In this document: positions 9,698 to 18,446 of the stretch, piece by piece
How positions within the stretch are numbered: position 1 is the stretch's first letter
Layout of the letters: each line of letters starts with the position of its first letter
From: Pelethousia sp034928145
GTDB taxonomy: Bacteria; Bacillota; Clostridia; Christensenellales; CAG-138
Assembly: GCA_034928145.1 (NCBI GenBank)
Contig: JAYFPE010000048.1
Coordinates: 4,606 to 68,605, forward strand
Direction of reading: 5' to 3'
DNA: 64,000 bases
The notes under the pieces: generated by a model
Told to the model about the DNA's origin: nothing
Databases searched by the model: none
Seen by the model: only the letters and a program-made list of their open reading frames with translations
Made by a program: the position numbers and the translations under genes

Positions 9698-9773
9698 GAA
9701 ATTACTATTCAAGGCGTATATGGGCGGCCCGGCCCGGCAAAATGCGGGCGCGGCAGCCTGGCCTGGAGGGGAA

Positions 9774-10976
9774 ATGGGACAAAACACAGCCATACTGGAT
9801 ATTGGCAGTTCCAAAGTAATCTGCTTGCTATGCAGTGCCGAGGGGAAAGACGGTATCGTGGTGCGCGGCGCGGGGATTCGGGAATACGACGGCTATAAAG
9901 AAGGCCGGCTGCTCGACGAGCAGCAATTCTCCGCAGCGATTGTAGAGGCGCTGAGCATGGCAGAGGAGGAGGCTAAGATACGCACCCGCGACCTAAGCGT
10001 GGGCGTGCCCGCTCCCTTTTTAAAGCTAATCGTACATGACGGCAAGGTGCAGGTCACGGCCAGGGGCCACCGCATTACCCCGGATACGGTTGATGATCTG
10101 ATCAACGCCTCGTTGGAATTTGAGCAGCCCGAAGGCTACGATCTCATGCACTCCACCCCCATCGAATTTAGCCTCGATGGCGCCACCAGGCCGGACATGC
10201 CTTTGGGCATAACGGCCAATGCACTGTGCGCCCCCGTGAGCCACGTTTACGTACAGGCGCACTTCAAATCACTGATCTCCGTGGCGCTAGACCGCATGGG
10301 TCTAGACGCGGATATGTACATCGGCGTGCCCCTCTCTAGCGGCCTGTTCATCATCCCGCCGCAGGAAAGGGCGGATTGCGCCATTCTGATCGACGTAGGC
10401 GCACGGCATACGGATATTAGCCTGCTTAGGGGCAGCGCCCTCATTGCCTGCGAGACCATTCCCGTGGGCGGGGGGCATTTTACCAGCGACCTGGCCTTTG
10501 CCTTGGGCATCGCCCGGCCCGTGGCCGAGGGCGTGAAGCGGCGTTACGTCTATTCGCTCGATTATCAGGATAGCATCGACGCCATCCGCATCCCCGCGGG
10601 TGGGGTGCTGCAGGTGGAACACGCGGCCATCCAGTTCATTGTGGAATCCCGCACGCGGGAGCTCGCGGAGCTGATCAAAAAAACCATCGAGGAGATGGGC
10701 GTGCGAATTTCGCCCACGCTGCCTGTGTATCTTACCGGCGGCGGTATTTCCCTTATGCGGGGGAGCTGCGAGTTTTTAGAAAAAGAGATCGGCGTACCCA
10801 TCAAAGTGCGCATGCCCTGGATGCCCCGCCTCAGCTCACCCAATTACGCCAGCGCTTTTTCGGTAATGGATTTTGTGATGCACGCCGAAGAGGGAGCGGG
10901 TGCCGGCCGGTTGGAGGGTTTGGCCGGCCAGAGCAATATTTTCAAAAAATTAAGAGGCTTTTTTACAAATAGATGA
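9774..10976 (+). CDS. ftsA: Cell division protein FtsA
   Basis: Actin-like ATPase that anchors FtsZ to the membrane. 400 residues from the chosen ATG at 9774, which has GGAGGGG immediately upstream; an in-frame ATG 54 bases earlier has no ribosome site and would add an atypical Gly/Ala-rich leader. The actin-fold phosphate loops are seen (AILDIGSSK near residue 6, ILIDVGARHTD near 203, LTGGG near 320). The C-terminal segment NIFKKLRGFF is the expected amphipathic membrane-targeting helix. Gene order ftsA-ftsZ supports the call over PilM-like relatives. Confidence 0.9.
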   Translation: MGQNTAILDIGSSKVICLLCSAEGKDGIVVRGAGIREYDGYKEGRLLDEQQFSAAIVEALSMAEEEAKIRTRDLSVGVPAPFLKLIVHDGKVQVTARGHRITPDTVDDLINASLEFEQPEGYDLMHSTPIEFSLDGATRPDMPLGITANALCAPVSHVYVQAHFKSLISVALDRMGLDADMYIGVPLSSGLFIIPPQERADCAILIDVGARHTDISLLRGSALIACETIPVGGGHFTSDLAFALGIARPVAEGVKRRYVYSLDYQDSIDAIRIPAGGVLQVEHAAIQFIVESRTRELAELIKKTIEEMGVRISPTLPVYLTGGGISLMRGSCEFLEKEIGVPIKVRMPWMPRLSSPNYASAFSVMDFVMHAEEGAGAGRLEGLAGQSNIFKKLRGFFTNR

Positions 10977-11031
10977 TATAATAAGCTTGATAATGTTTTT
11001 GCGTACATTGTTTGTGTGAGGAGGAAGGTAT

Positions 11032-12300
11032 ATGCCCATCGGATTGGAATTGGATTTTGAAAGCGGCCAGCTTGCGCAACTGAAGGTGGTCGGCGTGGGG
11101 GGCGCGGGAAACAACGCGGTCAACCGCATGATCCAATACGGCATACGCGGTGTGGAGTTTATCTCGGTGAATACGGATAAGCAAGCGCTATACCTTTCCC
11201 GTGCCAATCAAAAGATCCAGGTGGGCGAAAAGCTCACCAAGGGCCTGGGCGCCGGGGCGGATCCTGAGATCGGCCGCAAAGCCGCCGAAGAAAGCCGCGA
11301 TGCCATCACCGAAGCCCTCAAGGGCGCGGACCTTGTTTTCATCACGGCCGGCATGGGCGGCGGCACTGGCACAGGCGCGGCCCCCGTAGTGGCCGAGTGC
11401 GCCAAGGAGCTGGGCATCCTCACCATCGGCGTGGTCACCAAGCCTTTCGCCTTCGAGGGCAAGGTACGCATGAACAATGCTGTCAACGGCATCCTAAACC
11501 TCAAAAATAACGTAGATACCCTCATCACCATCCCCAACGACCGTCTGCTCGATACGGTGGGCAACGTGAGCCTTTCCGAAGCTTTCCGCATTGCGGACGA
11601 TGTGCTGCGCCAGGGCATCCAGGGCATCAGCGATCTGATCGCCGTGCCCGCCATGATCAACCTCGACTTTGCGGATGTGCGCACCATCATGCGCGAGCGC
11701 GGCATGGCGCACATGGGCATCGGCAGCGCCACCGGCGATAAGCGCGCGGCTGAGGCCGCCCGCCAGGCCGTGGTCAGCCCCTTGCTCGAAACCACCATCA
11801 ACGGCGCCAAGGGCGTGCTCCTCAACATCACCGGCGGCAGCGACCTGGGCATCCACGAGGTATCCGAGGCGGCGGCCATCATTCAGGAATACGCAGATCC
11901 CGAAGCCAACATCATTTGGGGCGCGGGCATCGATGAAGAGATGGGCCAGGGCGTGCGCATCACCGTGATCGCCACCGGCTTTGAAAGCGCGTCGACTATG
12001 GGCGGCCGTGCGGGACAAGCCGCCGGGCCGCAGGATTCCGTGCAGAAGCAGCCGCCGCGCACCGTGGCCGAGGCCAAGAACCAGGTGCGCAACAATAACA
12101 ACAACCAGGAGGCGGAATTGCAGGCGCCCTGGTATGATATTTCCTCGCGCACGCGCAAGCCCAATTATTCCTCTCCCCTGCCGGATGGGGAAGACGTAAC
12201 GCCCCACTATACCAAAAAAGACCTGCCCAAGGGCGATTATAATCCCAAAGAGAAAAATAATCTCGACCTGCCCAGTTTCCTGCGCAGGAATGATGAATAG
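11032..12300 (+). CDS. ftsZ: Cell division GTPase FtsZ
   Basis: Tubulin homologue that forms the Z ring. 422 residues. The G1-type loop GAGNNAVNRM is near residue 25 and the tubulin signature GGGTGTGAAP near 109. A variable, Gln/Asn-rich linker (about 320-400) ends in LDLPSFLRR, the conserved tail that binds FtsA and other partners. The ATG follows GAGGAGGAAGG. A TATAAT at 10977-10982 sits just after the ftsA stop, but no good -35 was found at the right distance. Confidence 0.97.
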   Translation: MPIGLELDFESGQLAQLKVVGVGGAGNNAVNRMIQYGIRGVEFISVNTDKQALYLSRANQKIQVGEKLTKGLGAGADPEIGRKAAEESRDAITEALKGADLVFITAGMGGGTGTGAAPVVAECAKELGILTIGVVTKPFAFEGKVRMNNAVNGILNLKNNVDTLITIPNDRLLDTVGNVSLSEAFRIADDVLRQGIQGISDLIAVPAMINLDFADVRTIMRERGMAHMGIGSATGDKRAAEAARQAVVSPLLETTINGAKGVLLNITGGSDLGIHEVSEAAAIIQEYADPEANIIWGAGIDEEMGQGVRITVIATGFESASTMGGRAGQAAGPQDSVQKQPPRTVAEAKNQVRNNNNNQEAELQAPWYDISSRTRKPNYSSPLPDGEDVTPHYTKKDLPKGDYNPKEKNNLDLPSFLRRNDE

Positions 12301-12335
12301 CCTGAATTAAGCCAATTGCATAACCTTTTGCGACT

Positions 12336-12390
12336 AAGGGGCAAGCAGGCAAGATGAATGGTTGCCCCTTCAATTTTATTATTTTTGAAG
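12336..12390 (+). terminator. Hairpin with T-rich tail after ftsZ
   Basis: AAGGGGCAA (12336-12344) pairs with TTGCCCCTT (12362-12370) around a 17-base loop, and is followed by a T-rich stretch (ATTTTATTATTTTT). It probably ends the dcw transcript before asnA. The long loop makes it a moderate terminator. Confidence 0.55.
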
Positions 12391-12403
12391 GGAGCTTTGT
12401 ACC

Positions 12404-13411
12404 ATGTCAAAGACCTACATCCCGGCAGGCTACCGCCCCACGATGACCCTTTACGATACCCAGGACGCCATCGCGCTCATTAAACGCAATTTTCAGGATG
12501 ACCTGGCCCGCGCCCTGCGCCTCAAGCGCGTGACCGCACCCCTCTTCGTGGTGCCCGAGAGCGGCCTTAACGACAACCTCAATGGGGTGGAGCGCCCTGT
12601 GCGCTTCGATGTTCCCGCGACCGGCTGTGACGCGGAGGTGGTGCACTCCCTGGCCAAGTGGAAGCGCATGGCCCTATACCGCTACGACTTCCGCCCGGGC
12701 AAGGGCCTCTACACGGATATGAACGCCATCCGGCGCGATGAGGAGCTTGACAATCTTCATTCCATCTATGTGGATCAATGGGATTGGGAAAAAGTGCTCA
12801 CCCCGGAGACCCGCAATGAAGAAACCCTTTATTCGACCGTGCGGGCTATCGTGGGCTGCATCTGCGATACCATGGATGCGGTAAGGGCCCGATACCCGCA
12901 TCTTTCTACGGAGCTCAACCGCAAGGTGACCTTTATCAGCACCCAGGAGCTGGAAGACCGCTATCCCGAACTTTCCTCCAAGGATCGGGAGCACGCCATC
13001 ACCCGAGAGTACGGCACCGTTTTCATCCAGGGCATTGGCGATAAGCTCAAAAGCGGCCAGCCGCATGACGGACGCGCGCCGGATTATGATGATTGGGCGC
13101 TCAATGGCGATATCCTCATGTATGACGCATTGCTCGATTGCTCGATGGAGCTTTCCTCCATGGGCATCCGCGTGAACGCCGAATCGATGGACACGCAGCT
13201 TACCAAGGCAGGCTGTGACGAGCGCCGCGCCCTGCCTTACCATAAAATGTTATTAAACGGAGAACTGCCTCTTACCATCGGCGGCGGCATCGGCCAGAGC
13301 CGCCTGTGCATGCTGATGCTGGGCAAGGCCCATATCGGCGAGGTACAATCCTCCATTTGGGATGCTGAGACCATCGCCGCCTGCGAGGCGGCGGGGATCA
13401 CGCTGCTTTAA
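12404..13411 (+). CDS. asnA: Aspartate--ammonia ligase (asparagine synthetase A)
   Basis: Makes asparagine from aspartate, ammonia and ATP; a class II aminoacyl-tRNA-synthetase-like fold. 335 residues, the usual length. The N-terminal segment IPAGYRPTMTL, the LNGVERPV stretch near residue 64 and the C-terminal GGGIGQSRLCMLML motif are characteristic. The start follows GAAGGGAGC at good spacing. The leader is only about 100 bases and lacks T-box motifs, so asparagine-tRNA control is not evident. It stands alone between ftsZ and a MerR-type gene. Confidence 0.95.
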   Translation: MSKTYIPAGYRPTMTLYDTQDAIALIKRNFQDDLARALRLKRVTAPLFVVPESGLNDNLNGVERPVRFDVPATGCDAEVVHSLAKWKRMALYRYDFRPGKGLYTDMNAIRRDEELDNLHSIYVDQWDWEKVLTPETRNEETLYSTVRAIVGCICDTMDAVRARYPHLSTELNRKVTFISTQELEDRYPELSSKDREHAITREYGTVFIQGIGDKLKSGQPHDGRAPDYDDWALNGDILMYDALLDCSMELSSMGIRVNAESMDTQLTKAGCDERRALPYHKMLLNGELPLTIGGGIGQSRLCMLMLGKAHIGEVQSSIWDAETIAACEAAGITLL

Positions 13412-13427
13412 TCAAACCCTGTAAACG

Positions 13428-13453
13428 AAAAAAGTGGCGCAGCCACTTTTTTT
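13428..13453 (+). terminator. Intrinsic terminator after asnA
   Basis: AAAAAAGTGGC and GCCACTTTTTT form an 11-base-pair stem around a 3-base loop (13428-13452), ending in seven Ts. The A-rich 5' arm makes it a candidate on both strands. Confidence 0.85.
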
Positions 13454-13519
13454 ATGCTTGACTCTCCCCTTACGGGAGAATATACGATAGACCCACCAGA
13501 AGAAAGGGGCGGCGGAAAC

Positions 13520-14329
13520 ATGTATCGCATCGGTATGTTTTCCAAACTCGGCAGGGTCACCATCAAAACCCTGCGTCACTATGATGAGGAGGGGCTGCTT
13601 GCGCCCGCCTATGTGGATGAGGAGAACGGCTATCGCTATTACACAACGGATCAGCTTTTCCGCCTCAATAAAATCGTGGCGCTGCGGCAGATGGGCTTTT
13701 CCATTCCGGAGATCGCGGATATCGTTGACGGCCGCAACGTATCCGCTACTTTGGAAATGCGCAAAGCGGAGCTGGAGACCGAGCTTGAACACGCCGAAGA
13801 CCGGCTCTTTCGCCTGGAACATTATATGCTGGAGCAGAAAGAGGGTTATCGTATGCAGTATCAGGCAGTTATCAAGGAGATCCCCGCGTGCACCGTTTTC
13901 GCGGCGGAATATGTGCTCCCCAGCTATTCCTCGCTCATGCAGGTCATGCCCGCTCTTGGCGAAAAGGTGAGCAAGGCGAACCCCGGCATCCAATGCGCGC
14001 GGCCGGATTATTGCTTTAATGTGTATCTGGATGGCGAATACAAGGAGCAGGACGTGCATGTGGAAATTTGCCAGGCTGTGACCAGCCGGGGCAAAGATGG
14101 CGACGGGGTCGTTTTTAAGGACCTGCCCGCCATAACGGTGGCATCCGTGCTGCACAAGGGCGATTATGCCGCGCTGGGCGCGGCTTACGCCTACGCCATG
14201 CAATGGGTGGAGCAAAACGGCTATCGCATAACCGGGCCCGTGCGGGAAAGCTACATCGACGGCATCTGGAATAAGGATAGCGTAAGCGACTGGCTCACGG
14301 AGATCCAGGTGCCTGTGGCAAAAAAATAG
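13520..14329 (+). CDS. MerR-family regulator with effector-binding domain (BmrR-like)
   Basis: DNA-binding regulator. The N-terminal winged helix (YRIGMFSKLGRVTIKTLRHY, residues 2-21, then DEEGLLAPAYVDEENGYR) is classic MerR. A coiled dimerisation helix spans about 75-115, and the C-terminal ~150 residues (from YQAVIKEIPACTVF) form a GyrI-like ligand-binding domain as in multidrug-sensing BmrR. 269 residues from the ATG at 13520 behind GAAAGGGGCGGCGG. No drug pump is adjacent; a nitroreductase follows after 153 bases. The effector is unknown. Confidence 0.85.
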   Translation: MYRIGMFSKLGRVTIKTLRHYDEEGLLAPAYVDEENGYRYYTTDQLFRLNKIVALRQMGFSIPEIADIVDGRNVSATLEMRKAELETELEHAEDRLFRLEHYMLEQKEGYRMQYQAVIKEIPACTVFAAEYVLPSYSSLMQVMPALGEKVSKANPGIQCARPDYCFNVYLDGEYKEQDVHVEICQAVTSRGKDGDGVVFKDLPAITVASVLHKGDYAALGAAYAYAMQWVEQNGYRITGPVRESYIDGIWNKDSVSDWLTEIQVPVAKK

Positions 14330-14372
14330 CGCAGGCGGGAGAGAACAGGGATACCCCGTAAAAAGCGCGGCG

Positions 14373-14394
14373 GGGCGGCTCCAAAGGGCCGCCC
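14373..14394 (+). terminator. Weak hairpin after the MerR-type gene
   Basis: GGGCGGC (14373-14379) pairs with GCCGCCC (14388-14394). Only a short T-run (TTTT) follows, six bases downstream, so termination may be partial. Confidence 0.4.
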
Positions 14395-14410
14395 AAGCCG
14401 TTTTGCCGCC

Positions 14411-14440
14411 TTGCCCGGCTATGACTTTCCGTGGTATGAT
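14411..14440 (+). promoter_or_regulatory. Candidate promoter for the nitroreductase
   Basis: TTGCCC (14411-14416), 18-base spacer, TATGAT (14435-14440), 43 bases upstream of the coding start. Confidence 0.45.
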
Positions 14441-14482
14441 GGTTTGAAAGAGGCCGCAAAGGAAGCATGGAGGTAGGGCTAT

Positions 14483-15076
14483 ATGATCGAAGCCATCGGC
14501 AACAGGCGGAGCATCCGCAAATTTGCCCCGGAGCCGATCCCCCGGGAGGCGGTTTTGCAGATCTTGGAGGCTGGCATAAAGGCCCCTTCGGCGAAAAACC
14601 GGCAGCCCTGGAAGTTCATCGCCGTGCAGGGCAAGGCTAAGGCGGCTATGCTGGCGGCCTTTCGCCAGGGCCTGGAGCAGGAACGAACGGGGAACGGCCT
14701 GCTGCCCCATAGCAAGCTGTTTTTGGCGAGCGCCGAGAATACGCTCGAGATCATGGCGCAAGCGCCTCTGACCGTCTTCGTGCTCAATACCAAGGGCAAG
14801 GATCTATGCAAGGCATTGGGGCCGGAGGAGCGGATATATGAAGCGGCAAACCTGCAATCCATCGGCGCGGCCATCCAAAATATGCTGCTGGCGGCCACGG
14901 AAATAGGCATTGGAAGCCTGTGGATATGCGATGTGTTCTTTGCCTATGAGGCGCTCGAAGCGTGGTTGGAGGTAAACGGGGAGATGGTTGCGGCCGTTTC
15001 CTTTGGCTATGCCCTGGAATCGCCGGCTGCAAGGCCCCGCAAAGCCCTGGCGGATGTGCTGGAATGGCGGGAGTAG
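14483..15076 (+). CDS. Nitroreductase-family FMN oxidoreductase
   Basis: Small flavoprotein fold that reduces nitro, quinone or related substrates with NAD(P)H. 197 residues. It starts with the family motif RRSIRKF (residues 8-14), the FMN-contacting APSAKNRQPW near residue 34, and has IGAAIQNMLLAATEIGIGSLWI (about 131-152), which covers the FMN/dimer helix. The ATG follows GGAGGTAGGGC. The true substrate cannot be inferred. Standing next to a BmrR-like regulator makes a xenobiotic response plausible, but that is inference. Confidence 0.88.
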   Translation: MIEAIGNRRSIRKFAPEPIPREAVLQILEAGIKAPSAKNRQPWKFIAVQGKAKAAMLAAFRQGLEQERTGNGLLPHSKLFLASAENTLEIMAQAPLTVFVLNTKGKDLCKALGPEERIYEAANLQSIGAAIQNMLLAATEIGIGSLWICDVFFAYEALEAWLEVNGEMVAAVSFGYALESPAARPRKALADVLEWRE

Positions 15077-15113
15077 GCCGCGGCGCACACAATAAAGTTT
15101 TGTGCATACCCTG

Positions 15114-15142
15114 TTGACAAAACCGAAAACGGATGATATCAT
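15114..15142 (+). promoter_or_regulatory. Strong sigma-A-type promoter of the trp transport operon
   Basis: Perfect TTGACA (15114-15119), 17-base spacer, TATCAT (15137-15142). The leader that begins about 8 bases downstream is the T-box RNA. Confidence 0.8.
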
Positions 15143-15154
15143 CAATACCAATCT

Positions 15155-15427
15155 GATAAACCGTTGATTGAGAAGAGTAACCGGAGTCACCCAGGTTTAA
15201 GAGAGCCGCTAGCTGGTGGGAATGCGGCAACACGGGTTTCGGTGAATGGGCTCATGAGGGTTCGCGAACCGCCCAGCGGGCGGGATAGCGAAACGGGGGC
15301 TGCACGTTATAGCGGCGCGCATGTGATGGCATGCGGCAGAGGGCGCTTCCCTCCGGGGAGGCGAACATAGGTGGCACCGCAAGACTGGCTCTTGTCCTAT
15401 GACGATAGGATAAGGGCATTTTTATTT
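15155..15427 (+). ncRNA. tRNA-Trp T-box riboswitch (leader of trpXYZ)
   Basis: Transcriptional attenuator that senses uncharged tRNA. Features in order: the AGTA loop of stem I (15176-15179); the specifier context GGTGAATGGGCTC with TGG (Trp) at 15247-15249; the T-box AGGTGGCACCGC at 15369-15380, whose TGGC can pair with the tRNA 3' end GCCA, fitting the G discriminator of bacterial tRNA-Trp; and a terminator stem (CTTGTCCTAT 15391-15400 with ATAGGATAAG 15405-15414) followed by TTTTTATTT. When tRNA-Trp is uncharged the antiterminator should form and transport genes be expressed. The specifier, the acceptor pairing and the downstream genes agree independently on tryptophan. Confidence 0.9.
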
Positions 15428-15474
15428 GCCTGCCTATAGAAACCATCAAAAATATTTTTTAAGGAGATAGACCC

Positions 15475-16527
15475 ATGAAAACCACCAAGAAAGCGCTTTC
15501 CCTGCTGTTGATCCTGGCCCTAACCCTGGCCGCCTTCGCGGGCTGCGCAAAGGGCGCCCAGCCCGCCGCGCAAGCGCCCGCAACGGACGCCCCCGCTGCG
15601 GAGACACCCGTGGCGGAAGCGCCCGCAAAGAGCGGCGGCAGCTTCACCGTGGGCGTGATCCAATTCGGCAGCCATCCCAGCCTCGATAACTGCTACGAGG
15701 GCGTGGAGCAGGCCCTCAAGGCCGCCGGCAACGTGACCATAGACCTGCAAAACGGCAACTTCGATTCCGCCACCTGCGACACCATCGCCAAAAACATGGT
15801 CGCCAAAAATTACGACATGCTGATCGGCATCGCCACCCCGGCTGCGGTTTCCGCCTATGCGGCCGCTGCCAATACGGATATCCCCGTGGTGTTCTGCGCC
15901 GTGAGCGACCCTGTGGCCGCCGGGTTGGTGGATAGCATGGAAGCCCCCGGGGGCAACTGCACCGGCACCAGCGACGTATTGGATTTTGCTGCCCAGCTGG
16001 GGCTGATCACCACGCTGCAACCCGAGGCCAAGTCTATCGGCATCCTCTACACCACCAGCGAGGCCAACTCCGTTTCCCAATTGGGCCAGATCAAGGCTGT
16101 AGCCCCGCAATTCGGCATAGAGATCGTGGAGCAGGGCGTGCAGACGGCCGCAGATATCCCCCAAGCCGCGGCTACCCTGGCCGCCAAGGTGGATTGCATC
16201 AATAACTTTACGGATAACAATGTGGTCAACAACCTCGGCATCCTCTTGGAGCAGGCAAACGCGGCGGGCATCCCCGTGTATGGCTCGGAGGAGGAGCAGG
16301 TGATCAACGGCTGCCTGGCCAGCGTGGGCATCGACTATGTCGCGTTGGGCAATGTGACCGGCGAAATGGCCCTCTCCATTCTCGAGGGAAGCGACGCGGC
16401 AACCATGGCCGTGCGCCAGATCATGGACGCGACCCCCATCGTCAATACAGACGTGCTGGCCGCCTTTGGTATTGCGCTGCCGCAAGACTATGCCAATGCC
16501 GCCCTGGTGACCACCGGGCAGAAATAA
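15475..16527 (+). CDS. trpX: Tryptophan ABC transporter substrate-binding lipoprotein
   Basis: Extracytoplasmic binding protein of the TrpXYZ-type importer. 350 residues. The signal peptide ends in lipobox AFAGC (Cys24), then an Ala/Pro/Glu linker, then the periplasmic-binding fold starting FTVGVIQFGSHPSLDNCYEG, typical of the ABC_sub_bind (DUF534) family. The T-box leader with a Trp specifier directly upstream makes tryptophan, rather than another amino acid, the likely ligand. The start follows AAGGAGATAGACCC. The permease gene follows after 88 bases. Confidence 0.88.
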   Translation: MKTTKKALSLLLILALTLAAFAGCAKGAQPAAQAPATDAPAAETPVAEAPAKSGGSFTVGVIQFGSHPSLDNCYEGVEQALKAAGNVTIDLQNGNFDSATCDTIAKNMVAKNYDMLIGIATPAAVSAYAAAANTDIPVVFCAVSDPVAAGLVDSMEAPGGNCTGTSDVLDFAAQLGLITTLQPEAKSIGILYTTSEANSVSQLGQIKAVAPQFGIEIVEQGVQTAADIPQAAATLAAKVDCINNFTDNNVVNNLGILLEQANAAGIPVYGSEEEQVINGCLASVGIDYVALGNVTGEMALSILEGSDAATMAVRQIMDATPIVNTDVLAAFGIALPQDYANAALVTTGQK

Positions 16528-16615
16528 GCAAGCACTTCACAGGCATAACGGAGGGGCGGTTATACCGCCCTTCCCCAAATGCGGCTTGAAGCAACAAAGA
16601 TTGGGGGAGCAATAG

Positions 16616-17533
16616 ATGGATATTTTTCTTAACATCTGTAAGGTCACGCTGGAGGAGGGGTTCATGTATGCCATCATGGCCCTGGGCGTGTATATCACCT
16701 ACAGTATTCTGGATTTCCCCGATCTTTCCGTGGATGGCACCATGCCCATGGGGGCCATCGTCACGGCTGTGCTGATTCTGGCCGGCGTGAACCCCTGGCT
16801 TTGCCTGGTCCTTTCCTTTACAGCCGGGGCGCTGGCGGGGTGTGTTACGGGCCTCTTGCATGTGAAGCTGCGCATCCGGCCCCTGCTTTGCGGCATCCTG
16901 GTCTATACGGCCCTCCTTTCCATCAATCTGGTGATCCTCTTCGCCTTCAACGGCGGGGCCAGCGTGGCCAGCTTCTTCCGCAAACCCACCATTTTTAGCA
17001 CCTACCTCGGCGCGCTGATTCCCGAGCGAGTCGGCGGCATGTATCTGCGCACAATGCTGGTCTCGTTGGTGGTGGCGGTAGCCTGTAAGCTGCTGCTGGA
17101 CGCCTTCCTCAAAACCAAATCCGGCCTGCTGCTTCGGGCCACGGGCAACAATGAAAAGTATGTGACCCTGCTTTCCCGCGATCCGGGCAACAGCAAGATT
17201 TTAGGCCTGGCTTTGGGCAACGGCTTCGCGGCACTGGCGGGCAGCGTAATCGCCCAGAGCAAGGGCTCGGCGGACCAACAGATGGGTGTGGGTATGGTGG
17301 TGCTGGGCCTGGCCAGCGTGATCATCGGCCTGAGCGTATTCAAAAAGAGCGGCCTCAAAGCCACCACCATGGTCATATTGGGCAGCGTGGCCTATAAGGC
17401 TGTGCTCACCGTGGCCCTGGGGCTGGGCCTGCCTACGGAATACCTCAAGCTGCTGATGGCGCTGCTCTTTACGCTGGCGCTGGTGTTCAGCGGCCGCATT
17501 GGCGGCAAGAAAGGGAGGGCAAGCGAATGCTGA
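16616..17533 (+). CDS. trpY: Tryptophan ABC transporter permease
   Basis: Multispanning inner component of the importer; 305 residues with about eight hydrophobic segments and the BPD_transp_2 type motif (YSILDFPDLSVDGTMPMGA near residues 29-47, and GNGFAALAGSVIAQSKG near 200). Permeases with this LivH-like fold accompany DUF534 binding proteins. Its last bases overlap the ATPase gene start by 7 bases, which suggests coupling. Specificity is inferred from the T-box leader. Confidence 0.88.
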   Translation: MDIFLNICKVTLEEGFMYAIMALGVYITYSILDFPDLSVDGTMPMGAIVTAVLILAGVNPWLCLVLSFTAGALAGCVTGLLHVKLRIRPLLCGILVYTALLSINLVILFAFNGGASVASFFRKPTIFSTYLGALIPERVGGMYLRTMLVSLVVAVACKLLLDAFLKTKSGLLLRATGNNEKYVTLLSRDPGNSKILGLALGNGFAALAGSVIAQSKGSADQQMGVGMVVLGLASVIIGLSVFKKSGLKATTMVILGSVAYKAVLTVALGLGLPTEYLKLLMALLFTLALVFSGRIGGKKGRASEC

Positions 17534-18300
17534 GCATGGAAAACCTGCAAAAAAGCTTTAACATCGGCACGCCCGATGAAGCCATCCTCTTTAACGGCTT
17601 CGATTTTGCGGTAGAGGCCGGGGAGTTCGTTTCCGTGATCGGCTCCAACGGCAGCGGCAAAACCACCCTGTTGAACCTCATCTGCGGCACCTTGCAGCCC
17701 GAGGGCGGCAGCATCCGCTTCCGTGAGAAAGATATCACCCACATGAGCGAGCATGGCCGGGCGGCCTTCATCGGCCGGGTCTTTCAGGATCCCAAGGCGG
17801 GCACCTGCGCCGGCCTCACCATCCTCGAAAACCTGGCCCTGGCGGATAATAAGGGCAAGGCATATGGCCTGGGCTTTGCCATCGATAAAAAACGGCAGGA
17901 TTATTACCGCCGGCTGCTCGAGCAATGCGAAATGGGCCTTGAAAACCGCCTTTCCACCCAAGTGGGCGCGCTCTCCGGCGGCCAGCGGCAAGCCCTGGCC
18001 CTGGTCATCGCCAACATGACAAAGGTGGACCTCCTCATCCTCGACGAGCACACAGCCGCGCTCGACCCCAAATCCAGCGAAACCATTATGCACCTTACGG
18101 ATAAGCTGGTTCGTGCGCATGCCATCACTACCGTAATGGTAACGCATAACCTGCGCTATGCCGTGGATTACGGCACCCGCTTGGTAATGATGCACGAGGG
18201 CAAGGCGATTCTCGATGCCAAAGACGAAGAAAAGCAAAATATCAAGGTAGAAGCCCTGCTGGATATTTTCGCCGAAATCAGCATCGAGCTGGGAAACTAA
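17527..18300 (+). CDS. trpZ: Tryptophan ABC transporter ATPase
   Basis: Cytoplasmic nucleotide-binding subunit, 257 residues. Walker A GSNGSGKTT near residues 39-47, signature LSGGQRQALAL near 148, Walker B LLILDEH near 168, H-loop VTHN near 203. The ATG lies within the trpY 3' end. One ATPase serves the transporter. A strong terminator follows the stop. Confidence 0.9.
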   Translation: MLSMENLQKSFNIGTPDEAILFNGFDFAVEAGEFVSVIGSNGSGKTTLLNLICGTLQPEGGSIRFREKDITHMSEHGRAAFIGRVFQDPKAGTCAGLTILENLALADNKGKAYGLGFAIDKKRQDYYRRLLEQCEMGLENRLSTQVGALSGGQRQALALVIANMTKVDLLILDEHTAALDPKSSETIMHLTDKLVRAHAITTVMVTHNLRYAVDYGTRLVMMHEGKAILDAKDEEKQNIKVEALLDIFAEISIELGN

Positions 18301-18317
18301 AAACACATAGAAACGGT

Positions 18318-18360
18318 AAGGCCCCGGGCGGACAGCATCCCCCGGGGCCTTGGTTTGTTT
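18318..18360 (+). terminator. Intrinsic terminator of the trpXYZ operon
   Basis: AAGGCCCCGGG (18318-18328) and CCCGGGGCCTT (18341-18351) form an 11-base-pair stem, followed by a T-rich GGTTTGTTT. Confidence 0.8.
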
Positions 18361-18446
18361 GACAAATTTTCGCATATATATGCCCCGGCGGTTCTACAAC
18401 CTTTCTAAGCCCCGTATGTTAATATAAAGCCCATGGGGGTGGCCGG

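Noticed and set aside
9720..9773. Earlier ATG for ftsA
   Set aside because: Adds 18 Gly/Ala/Pro residues not seen in FtsA; the ATG at 9774 has GGAGGGG directly upstream.
12301..12403. T-box or asparagine riboswitch before asnA
   Set aside because: The gap is only 103 bases, with no AGTA loop, specifier or TGGNACC motif; just a hairpin and T-rich tail.
18359..18364. TTGACA as the spoIIGA promoter -35
   Set aside because: No -10 at 16-18 or 22 bases and no clear Spo0A boxes; it may be chance at the end of the terminator tail.
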